From Paracoccaceae bacterium (GTDB lineage Bacteria; Pseudomonadota; Alphaproteobacteria; Rhodobacterales; Rhodobacteraceae): a stretch of DNA of 18,839 nucleotides. A program made the position numbers and the translations under genes. The notes under the pieces were generated by a model. That model had not been told where the DNA came from and ran no database searches. It was given only the letters and a program-made list of their open reading frames with translations. Below, in pieces: positions 1 to 7,410 of this stretch. Numbering within the stretch: position 1 is the first letter of the stretch; every line of letters begins with the position of its first letter. The stretch spans positions 1 through 18,839 of the forward strand of contig JALQTL010000458.1 in assembly GCA_023260935.1 (NCBI GenBank), written 5' to 3'.

Positions 1-1595
1 AATCCGATTTCGATCCCTTCGGCGAGGCGCATTCCTCGACCTCGATAAGCGCGGCGCTTGGCTTTGCGGTGGGGCGCGAGATGGGGATGCCGGTGGGCGA
101 TACCATCGCCGTCATCGGCGATGGTGCCATCACCGCCGGCATGGCCTATGAGGCGATGAACCACGCCGGCCACCTGAAAAGCCGGATGTTCGTGATCCTG
201 AACGACAATGACATGTCGATCGCCCCGCCGGTGGGGGCGCTGCAACGCTATCTGAACGATATTGCCGCCAAGGGGCCGCTTGCCACGCTGAAGGCCGTGG
301 CCGAAGGCGTTGAATCGCATCTGCCCGGCCCCATGCGCGAAGGCGCGCGGCGGGCAAGGGCGATGGTGACAGGCATGCCGGGCGGGGCCACCCTGTTCGA
401 GGAATTCGGCTTTGAATACATCGGCCCGATCGACGGGCATGACATGGGCCAGCTTCTGGCCACCTTGCGGGCCGCGCGGGCACGGGCCACGGGGCCGGTC
501 CTGATCCATGCCGTCACCGTCAAGGGCAAGGGCTATGCCCCTGCCGAAGGGGCCGATGACAAATATCACGGCGTGTCGAAGTTCGATGTGGCAACCGGCC
601 ATCAGGTCAAGGCGAAGTCGAACGCCCCCAGCTATACTGCCGTCTTCGGCCAGAAGCTGACCGAGGAAGCCGCGCGCGATCCGCGGATCGTGGGCATCAC
701 CGCCGCCATGCCGGGGGGCACGGGGCTGGATGTGATGGCACGGCGCTTTCCGGCGCGGGTCTTTGATGTGGGCATTGCCGAACAGCATGGCGTCACCTTC
801 GCCGCAGGCCTTGCCGCCAGCGGGATGAAGCCCTTTTGCGCCATTTATTCCAGCTTCCTGCAACGCGGCTATGACCAGATCGTGCATGATGTGGCGCTTC
901 AGAACCTGCCCGTGCGTTTTGCCATCGACCGCGCCGGTCTGGTGGGGCAGGACGGTGCCACCCACGCGGGCGCCTTTGACACGGCTTTCCTTGCCAATCT
1001 GCCGAACATGACGGTCATGGCCTGCGGCGATGAAGCGGATCTGTGCCACATGATCGCCACTGCCGTTGCCCATAACAGCGGCCCCATCGCCTTTCGCTAC
1101 CCGCGGGGCGAAGGGATCGGGGTGGAAATGCCCGAGCGCGGCACGCCGCTGGCCATCGGCAAGGGCAGGGTGCTGCGCGAGGGGGCGGATGTGGCGCTTC
1201 TGTCCTTTGGCGCCCATCTGGCCGAGGCACTGAAGGCGGCCGAGCTGCTGGAAGCATCGGGGATTTCGGCCACCGTCGCCGACGCCCGCTTTGCCAAGCC
1301 GCTGGATACCGATCTGATCGACCGGCTGTTGGATGGGCATGGCGCGCTGATCACGGTGGAACAGGGATCGACGGGTGGCTTTGGCGCGCTGGTGCTGCAT
1401 TACCTTGCGGCCAGCGGGCAACTGGAAAAGGGCAGGGCAATCCGCACCATGGTCCTGCCCGACCGCTTCATCGATCAGGCCTCGCCGGCCCAGATGTATG
1501 AATGGGCCGGGCTGACGGCGGCCGACATCGCCGTCACCGCCACAGCCGCCCTGCGGCGCGAGGGGGCGGCGGCGCGGGGCTTGCGGCTGGTTTGA
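1..1595 (+). CDS. dxs: 1-deoxy-D-xylulose-5-phosphate synthase, 5' partial
   Basis: Thiamine-diphosphate enzyme that condenses pyruvate with glyceraldehyde 3-phosphate, the first step of the MEP isoprenoid pathway; cytosolic. The gene runs in from before the window: the reading frame is open from base 3, and residues reading HSSTSISAALG, a conserved DXS segment, lie upstream of the first in-window ATG at 69, so that ATG is internal. About 530 residues are present; with a usual family length near 640, roughly 110 are missing. The ThDP motif is visible as GDG (codons 117-125) followed by NDN (201-209). The transketolase pyrimidine domain shows GIAEQHG with its catalytic Glu codon at 780, then RAGLVGQDGATHAG and YPRGEG. 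The stop is TGA at 1593-1595. No convincing terminator follows. The identity is clear; only the start lies outside. Confidence 0.97.
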   Translation, partial: SDFDPFGEAHSSTSISAALGFAVGREMGMPVGDTIAVIGDGAITAGMAYEAMNHAGHLKSRMFVILNDNDMSIAPPVGALQRYLNDIAAKGPLATLKAVAEGVESHLPGPMREGARRARAMVTGMPGGATLFEEFGFEYIGPIDGHDMGQLLATLRAARARATGPVLIHAVTVKGKGYAPAEGADDKYHGVSKFDVATGHQVKAKSNAPSYTAVFGQKLTEEAARDPRIVGITAAMPGGTGLDVMARRFPARVFDVGIAEQHGVTFAAGLAASGMKPFCAIYSSFLQRGYDQIVHDVALQNLPVRFAIDRAGLVGQDGATHAGAFDTAFLANLPNMTVMACGDEADLCHMIATAVAHNSGPIAFRYPRGEGIGVEMPERGTPLAIGKGRVLREGADVALLSFGAHLAEALKAAELLEASGISATVADARFAKPLDTDLIDRLLDGHGALITVEQGSTGGFGALVLHYLAASGQLEKGRAIRTMVLPDRFIDQASPAQMYEWAGLTAADIAVTATAALRREGAAARGLRLV

Positions 1596-1782
1596 AGCAA
1601 GGGGCGCAGGGAAGCCCGTTCGGGCACGATGACATGCCCACAATGATTGACCCACGAAGACTGGCCCTACATCACTGGCGCGTGATCGCTGGCCCTTGTC
1701 CGCCCGTCGGGACTTGCCAAAATGCGGCGTTCGGCGCAACCCTCGGTTCATCTGGCGACCTTCCGTTGCCCGGGGCCTTTTG

Positions 1783-2457
1783 ATGCTGCGCCTGTTTCCC
1801 GGCTGTCTTGTCGTTCTGGCCTTGCCGGCCCTTGCCGGGGCTGAAGAGGTCAGCATGACTTTTGCCTTGCCCCCCGAATTCGCCTACCTGTCGGTGACAT
1901 GGTCGGCAGCACCGCTGGACCTGCCGGCAGATGCCGACATGCTGGCCGCCCTGATCCTGCAACCGAAAGCCACGGCTGGGCCCTGGACCGTGGCGTTGAA
2001 GCCGGGGGAATACCTCATTTCGGCCTTTTCCAGTGCCGAGGTTTTCGAACAGCAGGTTCGCGTGCCGCCCGCAGACGGGGCGGGCGTGGTGCTGGTGCCA
2101 CCGCTGGAACTGGCGGTGGCGGTGCCCTATCGCTGTGCCGAGGCGCAATGCAGTTTTGTCGATCAGGCGACGGGTCTTGCCTTTGATCTGCCGCAGGGTT
2201 GGGCGGCCGAGCAGCCCTATCACGCCGATCTGGGCGCCGGCGTGCAGGCGCCCGAGGTTTCGGCCGTGTTCTTTCAGGATGTCGATGGCGATGATGCCGC
2301 CGTCTGGTTCCTGAACCCGCCCGACTGGACCGAGGATGACAACGGCCCCTGTCAGCCGGTCGACCTTGGCGTGATGTGCAGTTTCGCGCTGACACCTGCC
2401 GCCACGGCGGCCTTGCAGGTGATTGCGCCATCGTTGCGGCCCGGGGCGGCAAGGTAA
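1783..2457 (+). CDS. secreted hypothetical protein with four cysteines
   Basis: I do not recognise a family. The 224-residue product from ATG 1783 begins with a classical signal peptide (MLRLFPGCLVVLALPALAGA, likely cleaved before EE), so it is probably periplasmic. A longer frame exists from TTG 1696, but it adds an arginine-rich, non-signal-like stretch, so 1783 is preferred. The mature part is acidic and rich in short hydrophobic runs, suggesting a beta-sandwich. It has four cysteines in two pairs (RCAEAQC and PCQPVDLGVMC), which would suit two disulfides in the periplasm. It sits alone between dxs and a methyltransferase gene, with 187 bp upstream and 132 bp downstream. No clear Shine-Dalgarno precedes the start. 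Function unknown. Confidence 0.7.
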   Translation: MLRLFPGCLVVLALPALAGAEEVSMTFALPPEFAYLSVTWSAAPLDLPADADMLAALILQPKATAGPWTVALKPGEYLISAFSSAEVFEQQVRVPPADGAGVVLVPPLELAVAVPYRCAEAQCSFVDQATGLAFDLPQGWAAEQPYHADLGAGVQAPEVSAVFFQDVDGDDAAVWFLNPPDWTEDDNGPCQPVDLGVMCSFALTPAATAALQVIAPSLRPGAAR

Positions 2458-2516
2458 CTGGGCCGCGCCCACCACACGCGGCGAAAAAGCGCAACAGGTG
2501 GAAGGCTTGGCCCGGT

Positions 2517-2545
2517 TTGTCCCGTTGCCCCGGCATCTGTTCTAT
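2517..2545 (+). promoter_or_regulatory. possible sigma70-type promoter for the methyltransferase gene
   Basis: TTGTCC (2517-2522) and TTCTAT (2540-2545) are separated by 17 bp and lie about 45 bp before the ATG at 2590. The -10 element matches the consensus poorly (3 of 6), so this is tentative. Confidence 0.25.
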
Positions 2546-2589
2546 GGCAAGACGGAAGAGAACAGAACTAGACCGATGAGTTCAGAGAT

Positions 2590-3243
2590 ATGACCGATTT
2601 CGCCACCCGCCGCGTGATGATGGTTGATACGCAGGTCCGGCCTTCGGATGTGACGAAGTTCCCGATCATCGAAGCCATGCTCAGCGTCCCGCGTGAGGTT
2701 TATGTGCCGCGCGACAAGCGCGAGGCGGCCTATGTGGGCGAAAACGTCCAGATTCGCCCGAACCGCGTTGTCCTTGAACCGCGCACGCTGGCCAAGCTTC
2801 TGGACGCGCTGGACATTCACCCCGATGAGGTGGTTCTGGATCTGGGCTGCGGCCTTGGCTATTCGGCGGCGGTGATCGCGCGGCTGGCCGACGCGGTCGT
2901 GGCGGTCGAGGAGGATGAGGCCCTTGCCGCCGATGCGCAGCACACGCTTTCGTCGGAATCGGTCGACAACGCCGCCGTGATCGTGGGCCCGCTGGCCGCG
3001 GGGGCGGCAAAGCATGGTCCCTATGATGTCATCACCATTCAGGGCGGGGTTGAGACCGTGCCGCAGGCGCTGGTCGACCAGTTGAAGGACGGCGGGCGGA
3101 TTGGCGCCGTGTTCATGGAAGGCGATCTGGGCGTGGCCCGCGTCGGCTACAAGCTGGATGGCCGGATGAACTGGCGCTTTGCCTTCAATGCGTCCGCGCC
3201 CGTTCTGCCCGGCTTCGGCGCCAGCCGCGGCTTCGTCCTTTAA
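2590..3243 (+). CDS. protein-L-isoaspartate O-methyltransferase family protein
   Basis: SAM-dependent methyltransferase of the PCMT family, 217 residues, about the usual length. Canonical members methylate isoaspartyl residues in damaged proteins. The SAM-binding motif I is visible as VLDLGCGLGYSAAVIA at residues 82-97, and the N-terminal half (RRVMMVDTQVRPSDV, then VPREVYVP) is typical of the alphaproteobacterial branch. Where canonical enzymes carry the active-site TISxP-type segment, this protein reads VVLEPRTLAK, without the Ser/Thr. It may therefore not act on isoaspartate, and I give no gene symbol. It is followed after 103 bp by tolC on the same strand. Start ATG 2590 has only a weak purine-rich stretch upstream. 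Family membership is firm; substrate is inferred and uncertain. Confidence 0.88.
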   Translation: MTDFATRRVMMVDTQVRPSDVTKFPIIEAMLSVPREVYVPRDKREAAYVGENVQIRPNRVVLEPRTLAKLLDALDIHPDEVVLDLGCGLGYSAAVIARLADAVVAVEEDEALAADAQHTLSSESVDNAAVIVGPLAAGAAKHGPYDVITIQGGVETVPQALVDQLKDGGRIGAVFMEGDLGVARVGYKLDGRMNWRFAFNASAPVLPGFGASRGFVL

Positions 3244-3307
3244 GGGAAACGGGCCACGCCTGCCGGCTGAAGCCCGACGGAACAGACGAACCGAATAAAC
3301 GTCCGGG

Positions 3308-3321
3308 TCCGCCCGGGCGGA
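3308..3321. repeat. 14-bp perfect palindrome upstream of tolC
   Basis: TCCGCCCGGGCGGA is its own reverse complement and lies 25 bp before the tolC ATG, just upstream of the AGGAG ribosome-binding site (3332-3336). It could be an operator half-site pair or chance in GC-rich DNA. Confidence 0.4.
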
Positions 3322-3346
3322 ACGAGCATGCAGGAGCAAAGCGGTC

Positions 3347-4714
3347 ATGCGCAGCAGCATCTTTCAAGCCCTGACAGTGGCGGCCTTTGTTGTCGCGGCC
3401 CCTGTGGCGCAGGCCGAAACCCTGACCGATGCGCTGATCGCGGCCTATCGCAATTCCAACCTTCTGGACCAGCAGGCCGCCACCCTTCGGGCCGCGGATG
3501 AAGATGTGGCGCAGGCCGTGGCCACCCTGCGACCGGTGATCGAATACACCCTGTCTTCCGGCTATCAGCGGACACAAACCACGGCGCACGGTCCCTTTGC
3601 CGATGGGCTGCGCACCACGTTCGAGCTGTCAGCCAGCATGATGCTGCTGGATTTCGGGCGCCGCGAACTGGGGATCGAAATCCGCAAGGAAACCGTGCTG
3701 GCCACGCGGGAAGCGCTGCGCCGGGTCGAGCAGGAGGTGCTTTTCGCTGCTGTCTCGGCCTATGTCGATGTGCAGGTCCGCAGCCAGCTTGTCAGCGTGC
3801 GCGAAGCCAACATGCGGCTGGTCACGCAGGAACTGCGCGCGGCGCAAGACCGTTTCGACGTGGGCGAAATCACCCGGACAGATGTGTCGATCGCCGAGGC
3901 GCGTCTGGCCGCGGCCCGTGCCGCGCTTTCGGCGGCCGAAGGTGACCTGATGGTCGCGCGCGAGGCTTACAAGGCTGCCACCGGCGCCTATCCGGGCAAC
4001 CTGCGCTCGGCCCCCCGAACGCCCCGCCTGCCGGCCACGATGGAAGAGGCGCGGGCCGTGGCGCTGAAGACGCATCCGTCAATTGCACAGGCGCAACGCG
4101 GTGTGGCCATCGCGGAACTGGGCGTGCAGGTGGCCAAGGCCAACTTCCTGCCCACGCTTTCCGGCCAGGCCGCGCTGAGCCGCAATGACCGTGGGGTTGA
4201 TACGCAGACCTTCGGCCTGGTGCTTAATCAGGAAATCTATTCCGGCGGGTCCAAGGCGTCTTCGCTGCGGCAGGCCATCGCGCAGCGTGACAGTGCCCGC
4301 GCCCAGCTTGGCCAGGCTTCGGTGCTGATTGCCGAAGCGGTTGGCAATGCCTGGGCGGGGCTGGAAGTGGCCAGCGCGCAGGTGCAGGCGGGTGACCGCC
4401 AGATCCGTGCCGCACAGACCGCCTTTGAAGGCGTGCGCGAGGAGGCCAGCCTTGGCGCCCGCACCACGCTGGATGTGCTGAACGCGGAACAGGAACTGCT
4501 GAACGCCCGCGTGACCCGCATTCAGGCCGAGGCGCAGCGCTATCTGGGTGTTTACGCGGTGTTGCAGACCATGGGGCTGTTGACGGCAGAGCATCTGGGT
4601 CTGGGCATTCCGACCTATGATCCGGCCCAGTATTACAACGCGGTCAAGTCCGCCCCCGCCCATTCGGCGCAGGGCAAGAAGCTGGACAAGATCATGGAAA
4701 AGCTGGGCCGCTGA
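3347..4714 (+). CDS. tolC: TolC family outer-membrane efflux/secretion protein
   Basis: Outer-membrane channel of the TolC/OEP family, which forms a trimeric beta-barrel with a periplasmic alpha-helical tunnel and docks to inner-membrane exporters (RND, ABC or type I secretion). The 455-residue product has a signal peptide (residues 1-23, cleavage after AQA) followed by ETLTDALIAAYRNSNLL, the family's typical N-terminal helix. Two OEP repeats follow: long Ala/Gln/Glu-rich helices at about 50-210 and 240-420, each ending in the characteristic pattern (VGEITRTDVSIAEARLAAA in the first; GARTTLDVLNAEQELLNAR in the second). YSGG at about residue 301 is a usual strand/helix junction. Start ATG has AGGAG 10 bp upstream. 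No exporter or adaptor gene is adjacent, so it is probably a shared channel. Confidence 0.94.
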   Translation: MRSSIFQALTVAAFVVAAPVAQAETLTDALIAAYRNSNLLDQQAATLRAADEDVAQAVATLRPVIEYTLSSGYQRTQTTAHGPFADGLRTTFELSASMMLLDFGRRELGIEIRKETVLATREALRRVEQEVLFAAVSAYVDVQVRSQLVSVREANMRLVTQELRAAQDRFDVGEITRTDVSIAEARLAAARAALSAAEGDLMVAREAYKAATGAYPGNLRSAPRTPRLPATMEEARAVALKTHPSIAQAQRGVAIAELGVQVAKANFLPTLSGQAALSRNDRGVDTQTFGLVLNQEIYSGGSKASSLRQAIAQRDSARAQLGQASVLIAEAVGNAWAGLEVASAQVQAGDRQIRAAQTAFEGVREEASLGARTTLDVLNAEQELLNARVTRIQAEAQRYLGVYAVLQTMGLLTAEHLGLGIPTYDPAQYYNAVKSAPAHSAQGKKLDKIMEKLGR

Positions 4715-4822
4715 TCTGGCGCGGATGCGGGCTTGGGGCGATTTTCGTGGCCGCCTTTGCTTGCCCCCGGCTGCGCAGGCGGCGGTTGCTACCGGACAGA
4801 TAGGAATTGATGTTCCAATTTC

Positions 4823-4851
4823 TTGTGCAACTGCCCTTGCGGCATTAGACT
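4823..4851 (+). promoter_or_regulatory. candidate sigma70-type promoter for the PopZ-like gene
   Basis: TTGTGC (4823-4828) and TAGACT (4846-4851) are 17 bp apart, in a locally AT-richer stretch of the 200-bp gap after tolC, about 60 bp before ATG 4915. It suggests that the downstream gene has its own promoter. Confidence 0.35.
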
Positions 4852-4914
4852 TGGCCGGCAACCATATCCGTGCCGCAGGATCGAGATGTGGGTAACGAGG
4901 CGAGGGCAGGTACG

Positions 4915-5910
4915 ATGTCGGATCCGATGACGAACACCGAGATTGAGGATGTGCTTTCCTCTATCCGCAGGCTCGTTTCCGAAGAGTTGCGGCCCCATGG
5001 CCGGCCTGCCGCGGCAGATGCCGCACAGGCCCCCGCCGCGAATTCGGCCCCGCGGGTTTCGCAATCCCTGCCCGGGCAGGCGGGCAAGCTGTTGCTGACG
5101 CCGGCTTTGCGGGTTGTATCGGATGGGGACGATTCCTACCGCCCTGCGGATGACGCGGCCCTTTTTGCGCCCGAGGACGAACCCGCCTTGCCAAAGGCCG
5201 GTCTGGCAGGGATGCCGCCCCCGCCGGCCGATCATGGCGCAGAGGATGAGGCGGATGTTATTCTGTCAGCCGATCCCGATCCGTCGCCGGTCTTCCATCG
5301 GTCTGGCGATGTGCATGGGGATGCGGCGGATATGCAGCATGTCATCTCGCGCCTTGGTGCGGCGGTGGCGGGTGATGATGAATGGGAATCGCCTGTGGGC
5401 GATCTGGACGATTTTGGCGATGCGGTGGCACCGGGGCCCGCCGCCGCAGGGGCAAGGGGCGCAGATTTTGGCCGGCCCGAACCCTTGGGGTCGCGCCTGC
5501 ATCTTTCGGTATCCCTGTCGGATGACCCGGATTTCCTGACGCCCTTGGACGATGGTGCCACGCCCGGGGGCATGGATGCTTCGGGCGATGATTTCCTGAT
5601 GGCGGGGGATGATTTCGTGGCGACGGCGGCGGCCGCACCGCCTCAGATGCGCCGGGTAGAACCGCCCGTGGGCGATGCATGGGCCGATGCCGCGGCCGCC
5701 GAAGCGCGCGCCGAGCTGGAGCGTGAGCCGGACGAAAACCCCTATGCCCAACCCGAAGTGGCCTTTGACGAAGAAGTGCTGCGCGATCTGGTGCGCGACA
5801 TCATCCGCGAAGAACTGGCCGGTTCCTTGGGCGAACGGATCACCCGCAACGTGCGAAAGCTGGTGCGCGTGGAAATCGCCCGCGCGCTTGCCGTGCGCGA
5901 TTTCGAATGA
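4915..5910 (+). CDS. PopZ/DUF2497-like acidic protein
   Basis: A 332-residue protein with conserved ends and a long variable middle. The N-terminal helix (residues 5-22, TNTEIEDVLSSIRRLVSEE) and the C-terminal helical block (about 285-332, FDEEVLRDLVRDIIREELAG followed by LGERITRNVRKLVRVEIARAL) resemble the architecture of PopZ/DUF2497 proteins. In Caulobacter, PopZ self-assembles at the cell pole and anchors the chromosome origin. The 240-residue centre is rich in Asp, Ala, Pro and Gly and should be disordered, as in PopZ. A longer frame opens at GTG 4870, but ATG 4915 is preferred because a purine-rich GAGGGCAGG lies just upstream and the conserved helix starts there. The polar role is inference from architecture. 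Confidence 0.72.
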   Translation: MSDPMTNTEIEDVLSSIRRLVSEELRPHGRPAAADAAQAPAANSAPRVSQSLPGQAGKLLLTPALRVVSDGDDSYRPADDAALFAPEDEPALPKAGLAGMPPPPADHGAEDEADVILSADPDPSPVFHRSGDVHGDAADMQHVISRLGAAVAGDDEWESPVGDLDDFGDAVAPGPAAAGARGADFGRPEPLGSRLHLSVSLSDDPDFLTPLDDGATPGGMDASGDDFLMAGDDFVATAAAAPPQMRRVEPPVGDAWADAAAAEARAELEREPDENPYAQPEVAFDEEVLRDLVRDIIREELAGSLGERITRNVRKLVRVEIARALAVRDFE

Positions 5911-5978
5911 TCGCGCCAGCGCAGCCTGCCATCTTTTACTGACGGAATTTTCTGATGCACCGCCCTTGCGCGGTTTGG

Positions 5979-6009
5979 GCCAGTCTTCATGCCTTGCGTG
6001 AAGATTGGC
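5979..6009 (+). other. 13-bp RNA hairpin downstream of the PopZ-like gene
   Basis: GCCAGTCTTCATG (5979-5991) pairs with CGTGAAGATTGGC (5997-6009) around a 5-nt loop. Two of the pairs are G-U in the + strand transcript and would be mismatches on the minus strand, so the structure favours a + strand RNA. No T-run follows, so it is not a standard terminator; it may be a 3'-end stability element. Confidence 0.45.
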
Positions 6010-6030
6010 GCGAAACGCCTTGATCCAGAA

Positions 6031-6059
6031 ACGAAAACGCGCCCCGCTAGGGGCGCGTT
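6031..6059 (-). terminator. rho-independent terminator of the 108-residue protein gene
   Basis: AACGCGCCCC (6036-6045) and GGGGCGCGTT (6050-6059) form a perfect 10-bp stem with the 4-nt loop GCTA. Read on the minus strand, it ends in GCGCGTTTTCGTTTC, giving a T-rich tail, and lies 22 bp after the stop at 6082. On the + strand the tail is poor, so it acts mainly for the minus-strand gene. Confidence 0.82.
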
Positions 6060-6081
6060 GTGAATCATCGCGGGCGCGTGA

Positions 6082-6408
6082 TCAGGCGGCTTCGCCCATT
6101 TCGGCTTCCAGCGCGTGACGGCGTTCCGATTCCTCACGGCTCAGGGCCACGCTGGTGCGAATGCCCTTCGACACGAATTCCATCAACCCCTTGACCACCC
6201 GCTCGTTCGGGTCGATCCCGGCGCAGGAAAGCACTTCGCGGCCATCGCGCGACCGGGCCCAGCGGGCGATCTGTTCGGGGCCGTTGCCGTATTTCTTGTC
6301 ATCCGCAATGGCATCATCCAGCGCAGCAAGAACCACGGCCGCAAAAAGCTTGCGAGCCCGCTGTCCTTGTTCGTAGTTGAAAGCGGTGCTGTCTACGAAA
6401 CCCGTCAT
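6082..6408 (-). CDS. small conserved protein, DUF6280-like
   Basis: A 108-residue soluble protein with no signal peptide or membrane segment. The sequence (FVDSTAFNYEQGQRARKLFA, then ALDDAIADDKKYGNGPEQIARW and SRDGREVLSCAGIDPNERVV) matches my memory of a very well conserved Rhodobacterales family labelled DUF6280. The family number is from memory and should be checked. The function is unknown. It is predicted to be mostly helical, with many charged residues towards the C-terminus (REESERRHALEAEMGEAA). Start ATG 6408 is supported by AAAGGA seven bases upstream. It is monocistronic: its own terminator follows the stop, and 217 bp separate it from ygfZ upstream. Confidence 0.85.
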   Translation of the reverse strand: MTGFVDSTAFNYEQGQRARKLFAAVVLAALDDAIADDKKYGNGPEQIARWARSRDGREVLSCAGIDPNERVVKGLMEFVSKGIRTSVALSREESERRHALEAEMGEAA

Positions 6409-6496
6409 CTGGAAGTCCTTTATTCTTGTTCTTGCGTTTTCTGCGTTCGGCGAACCTAAACGTTTCAGTTTGATTCGGCATTACCCGTTTTGCATG

Positions 6497-6523
6497 TCTG
6501 TCATGCGTCCTGCGCATGACAGA
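6497..6523. repeat. 11-bp inverted repeat upstream of the 108-residue protein gene
   Basis: TCTGTCATGCG (6497-6507) and CGCATGACAGA (6513-6523) are perfect reverse complements around TCCTG. It lies about 90 bp upstream of the minus-strand ATG at 6408 and about 105 bp after the ygfZ stop. No T-run flanks it on either strand, so an operator or RNA structure is more likely than a terminator. Confidence 0.5.
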
Positions 6524-6625
6524 GGCAGGTGCCTACCGGATATTGTTGGCCCACACCCGCCGTGAAGGCGAGATATGGTGGCCTGCGGCGACATTTCAAT
6601 GCTTCTGAAAGGTTTTTCTCTCGCG

Positions 6626-7405
6626 TCACGTCTCGGCGCTCAGGCGGGCCGTGCCGGCCGTCATCCCGGGGCCCAGCCGGTCAAGGCGCACATGGGCGAT
6701 GGCGCGGTTGCCCGATTGGGTGAACAGCGTGCCCACCTCGCGGCCTTCGCGCAGGATCGGGGTGCCGGGCGGTGCCGCCCCCTCGATGGCCAGCGTGACA
6801 AGGCCTTTGCGCAGCTCCGTCTTGTGTTTCATCCTGGCCGTCACCTCTTGCCCGACGTAACAGCCCTTACGGAAATCGACGCCGTGCAGCCTTTCGAACC
6901 CCGCTTCCAGAAGATAGGTTTCGTCGGGGCGAAGCTCTATCCCGCTTTCGGGAATGCAATGGGCCACGCGAATGGCATCCCAGTCGACCGGTGCCGTGCC
7001 CCCCGCCGGCAGGTCGCTGGCGGGACCATAGGCGCGCCAGCCCAGGGCCGGGTGGCGCGGGTCATCCAGCGCGCCGGCCGGGGCGGGGCCAAGGCCCCGC
7101 GTCACGCCGATGGCCACGGGCGTGATCTTCACATCGGCGCGAAGGCGGTACATCGTCAGCCGTCGCAGCGTGGCCTCGGCCAACACCCCGGCGATGTCGA
7201 TCAGCAGATGATCGGCACCTTCAGGGCGCAGGATGAAGAAATCCGCCAGATACTTGCCCTGCGGGGTCAGCAGCGCGGCCCAGACGATGCCGGGGGCCTT
7301 TTCCAGCCTCAGCACATCATTGCTGACCAGCCCCTGCAGGAACCTGAAACGGTCGCCCCCCGTGACCTGCCAGACCACGCGGTCTGCGGCGGTTTGCGCG
7401 GTCAT
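6626..7405 (-). CDS. ygfZ: YgfZ/GcvT-like folate-binding protein
   Basis: Tetrahydrofolate-dependent protein of the GcvT superfamily (YgfZ/IBA57), which helps in assembly or repair of certain iron-sulfur enzymes. The 259-residue product carries the YgfZ signature K-G-C-Y-x-G-Q-E at residues 180-187, including the conserved Cys182. The N-terminal part (RFLQGLVSNDV, then LLTPQGKYLADFFIL) is the usual folate-binding fold, and the length is close to the bacterial norm. It follows the ABC exporter gene after only 5 bp, and its Shine-Dalgarno (GGAG) overlaps the last codons of that gene, so the two are co-transcribed and probably translationally coupled. No terminator is evident after the stop. Identity is secure; the link to the exporter is positional only. 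Confidence 0.93.
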   Translation of the reverse strand: MTAQTAADRVVWQVTGGDRFRFLQGLVSNDVLRLEKAPGIVWAALLTPQGKYLADFFILRPEGADHLLIDIAGVLAEATLRRLTMYRLRADVKITPVAIGVTRGLGPAPAGALDDPRHPALGWRAYGPASDLPAGGTAPVDWDAIRVAHCIPESGIELRPDETYLLEAGFERLHGVDFRKGCYVGQEVTARMKHKTELRKGLVTLAIEGAAPPGTPILREGREVGTLFTQSGNRAIAHVRLDRLGPGMTAGTARLSAET

Positions 7406-7410
7406 CTGCG

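Noticed and set aside
4750..4783. GCCGCCT/AGGCGGC inverted repeat after tolC as a terminator
   Set aside because: The loop is 20 nt and no T-run follows; likely chance in GC-rich DNA.
4079..4861. 260-codon minus-strand frame opposite tolC
   Set aside because: Antisense to tolC, no family resemblance and no ribosome site.
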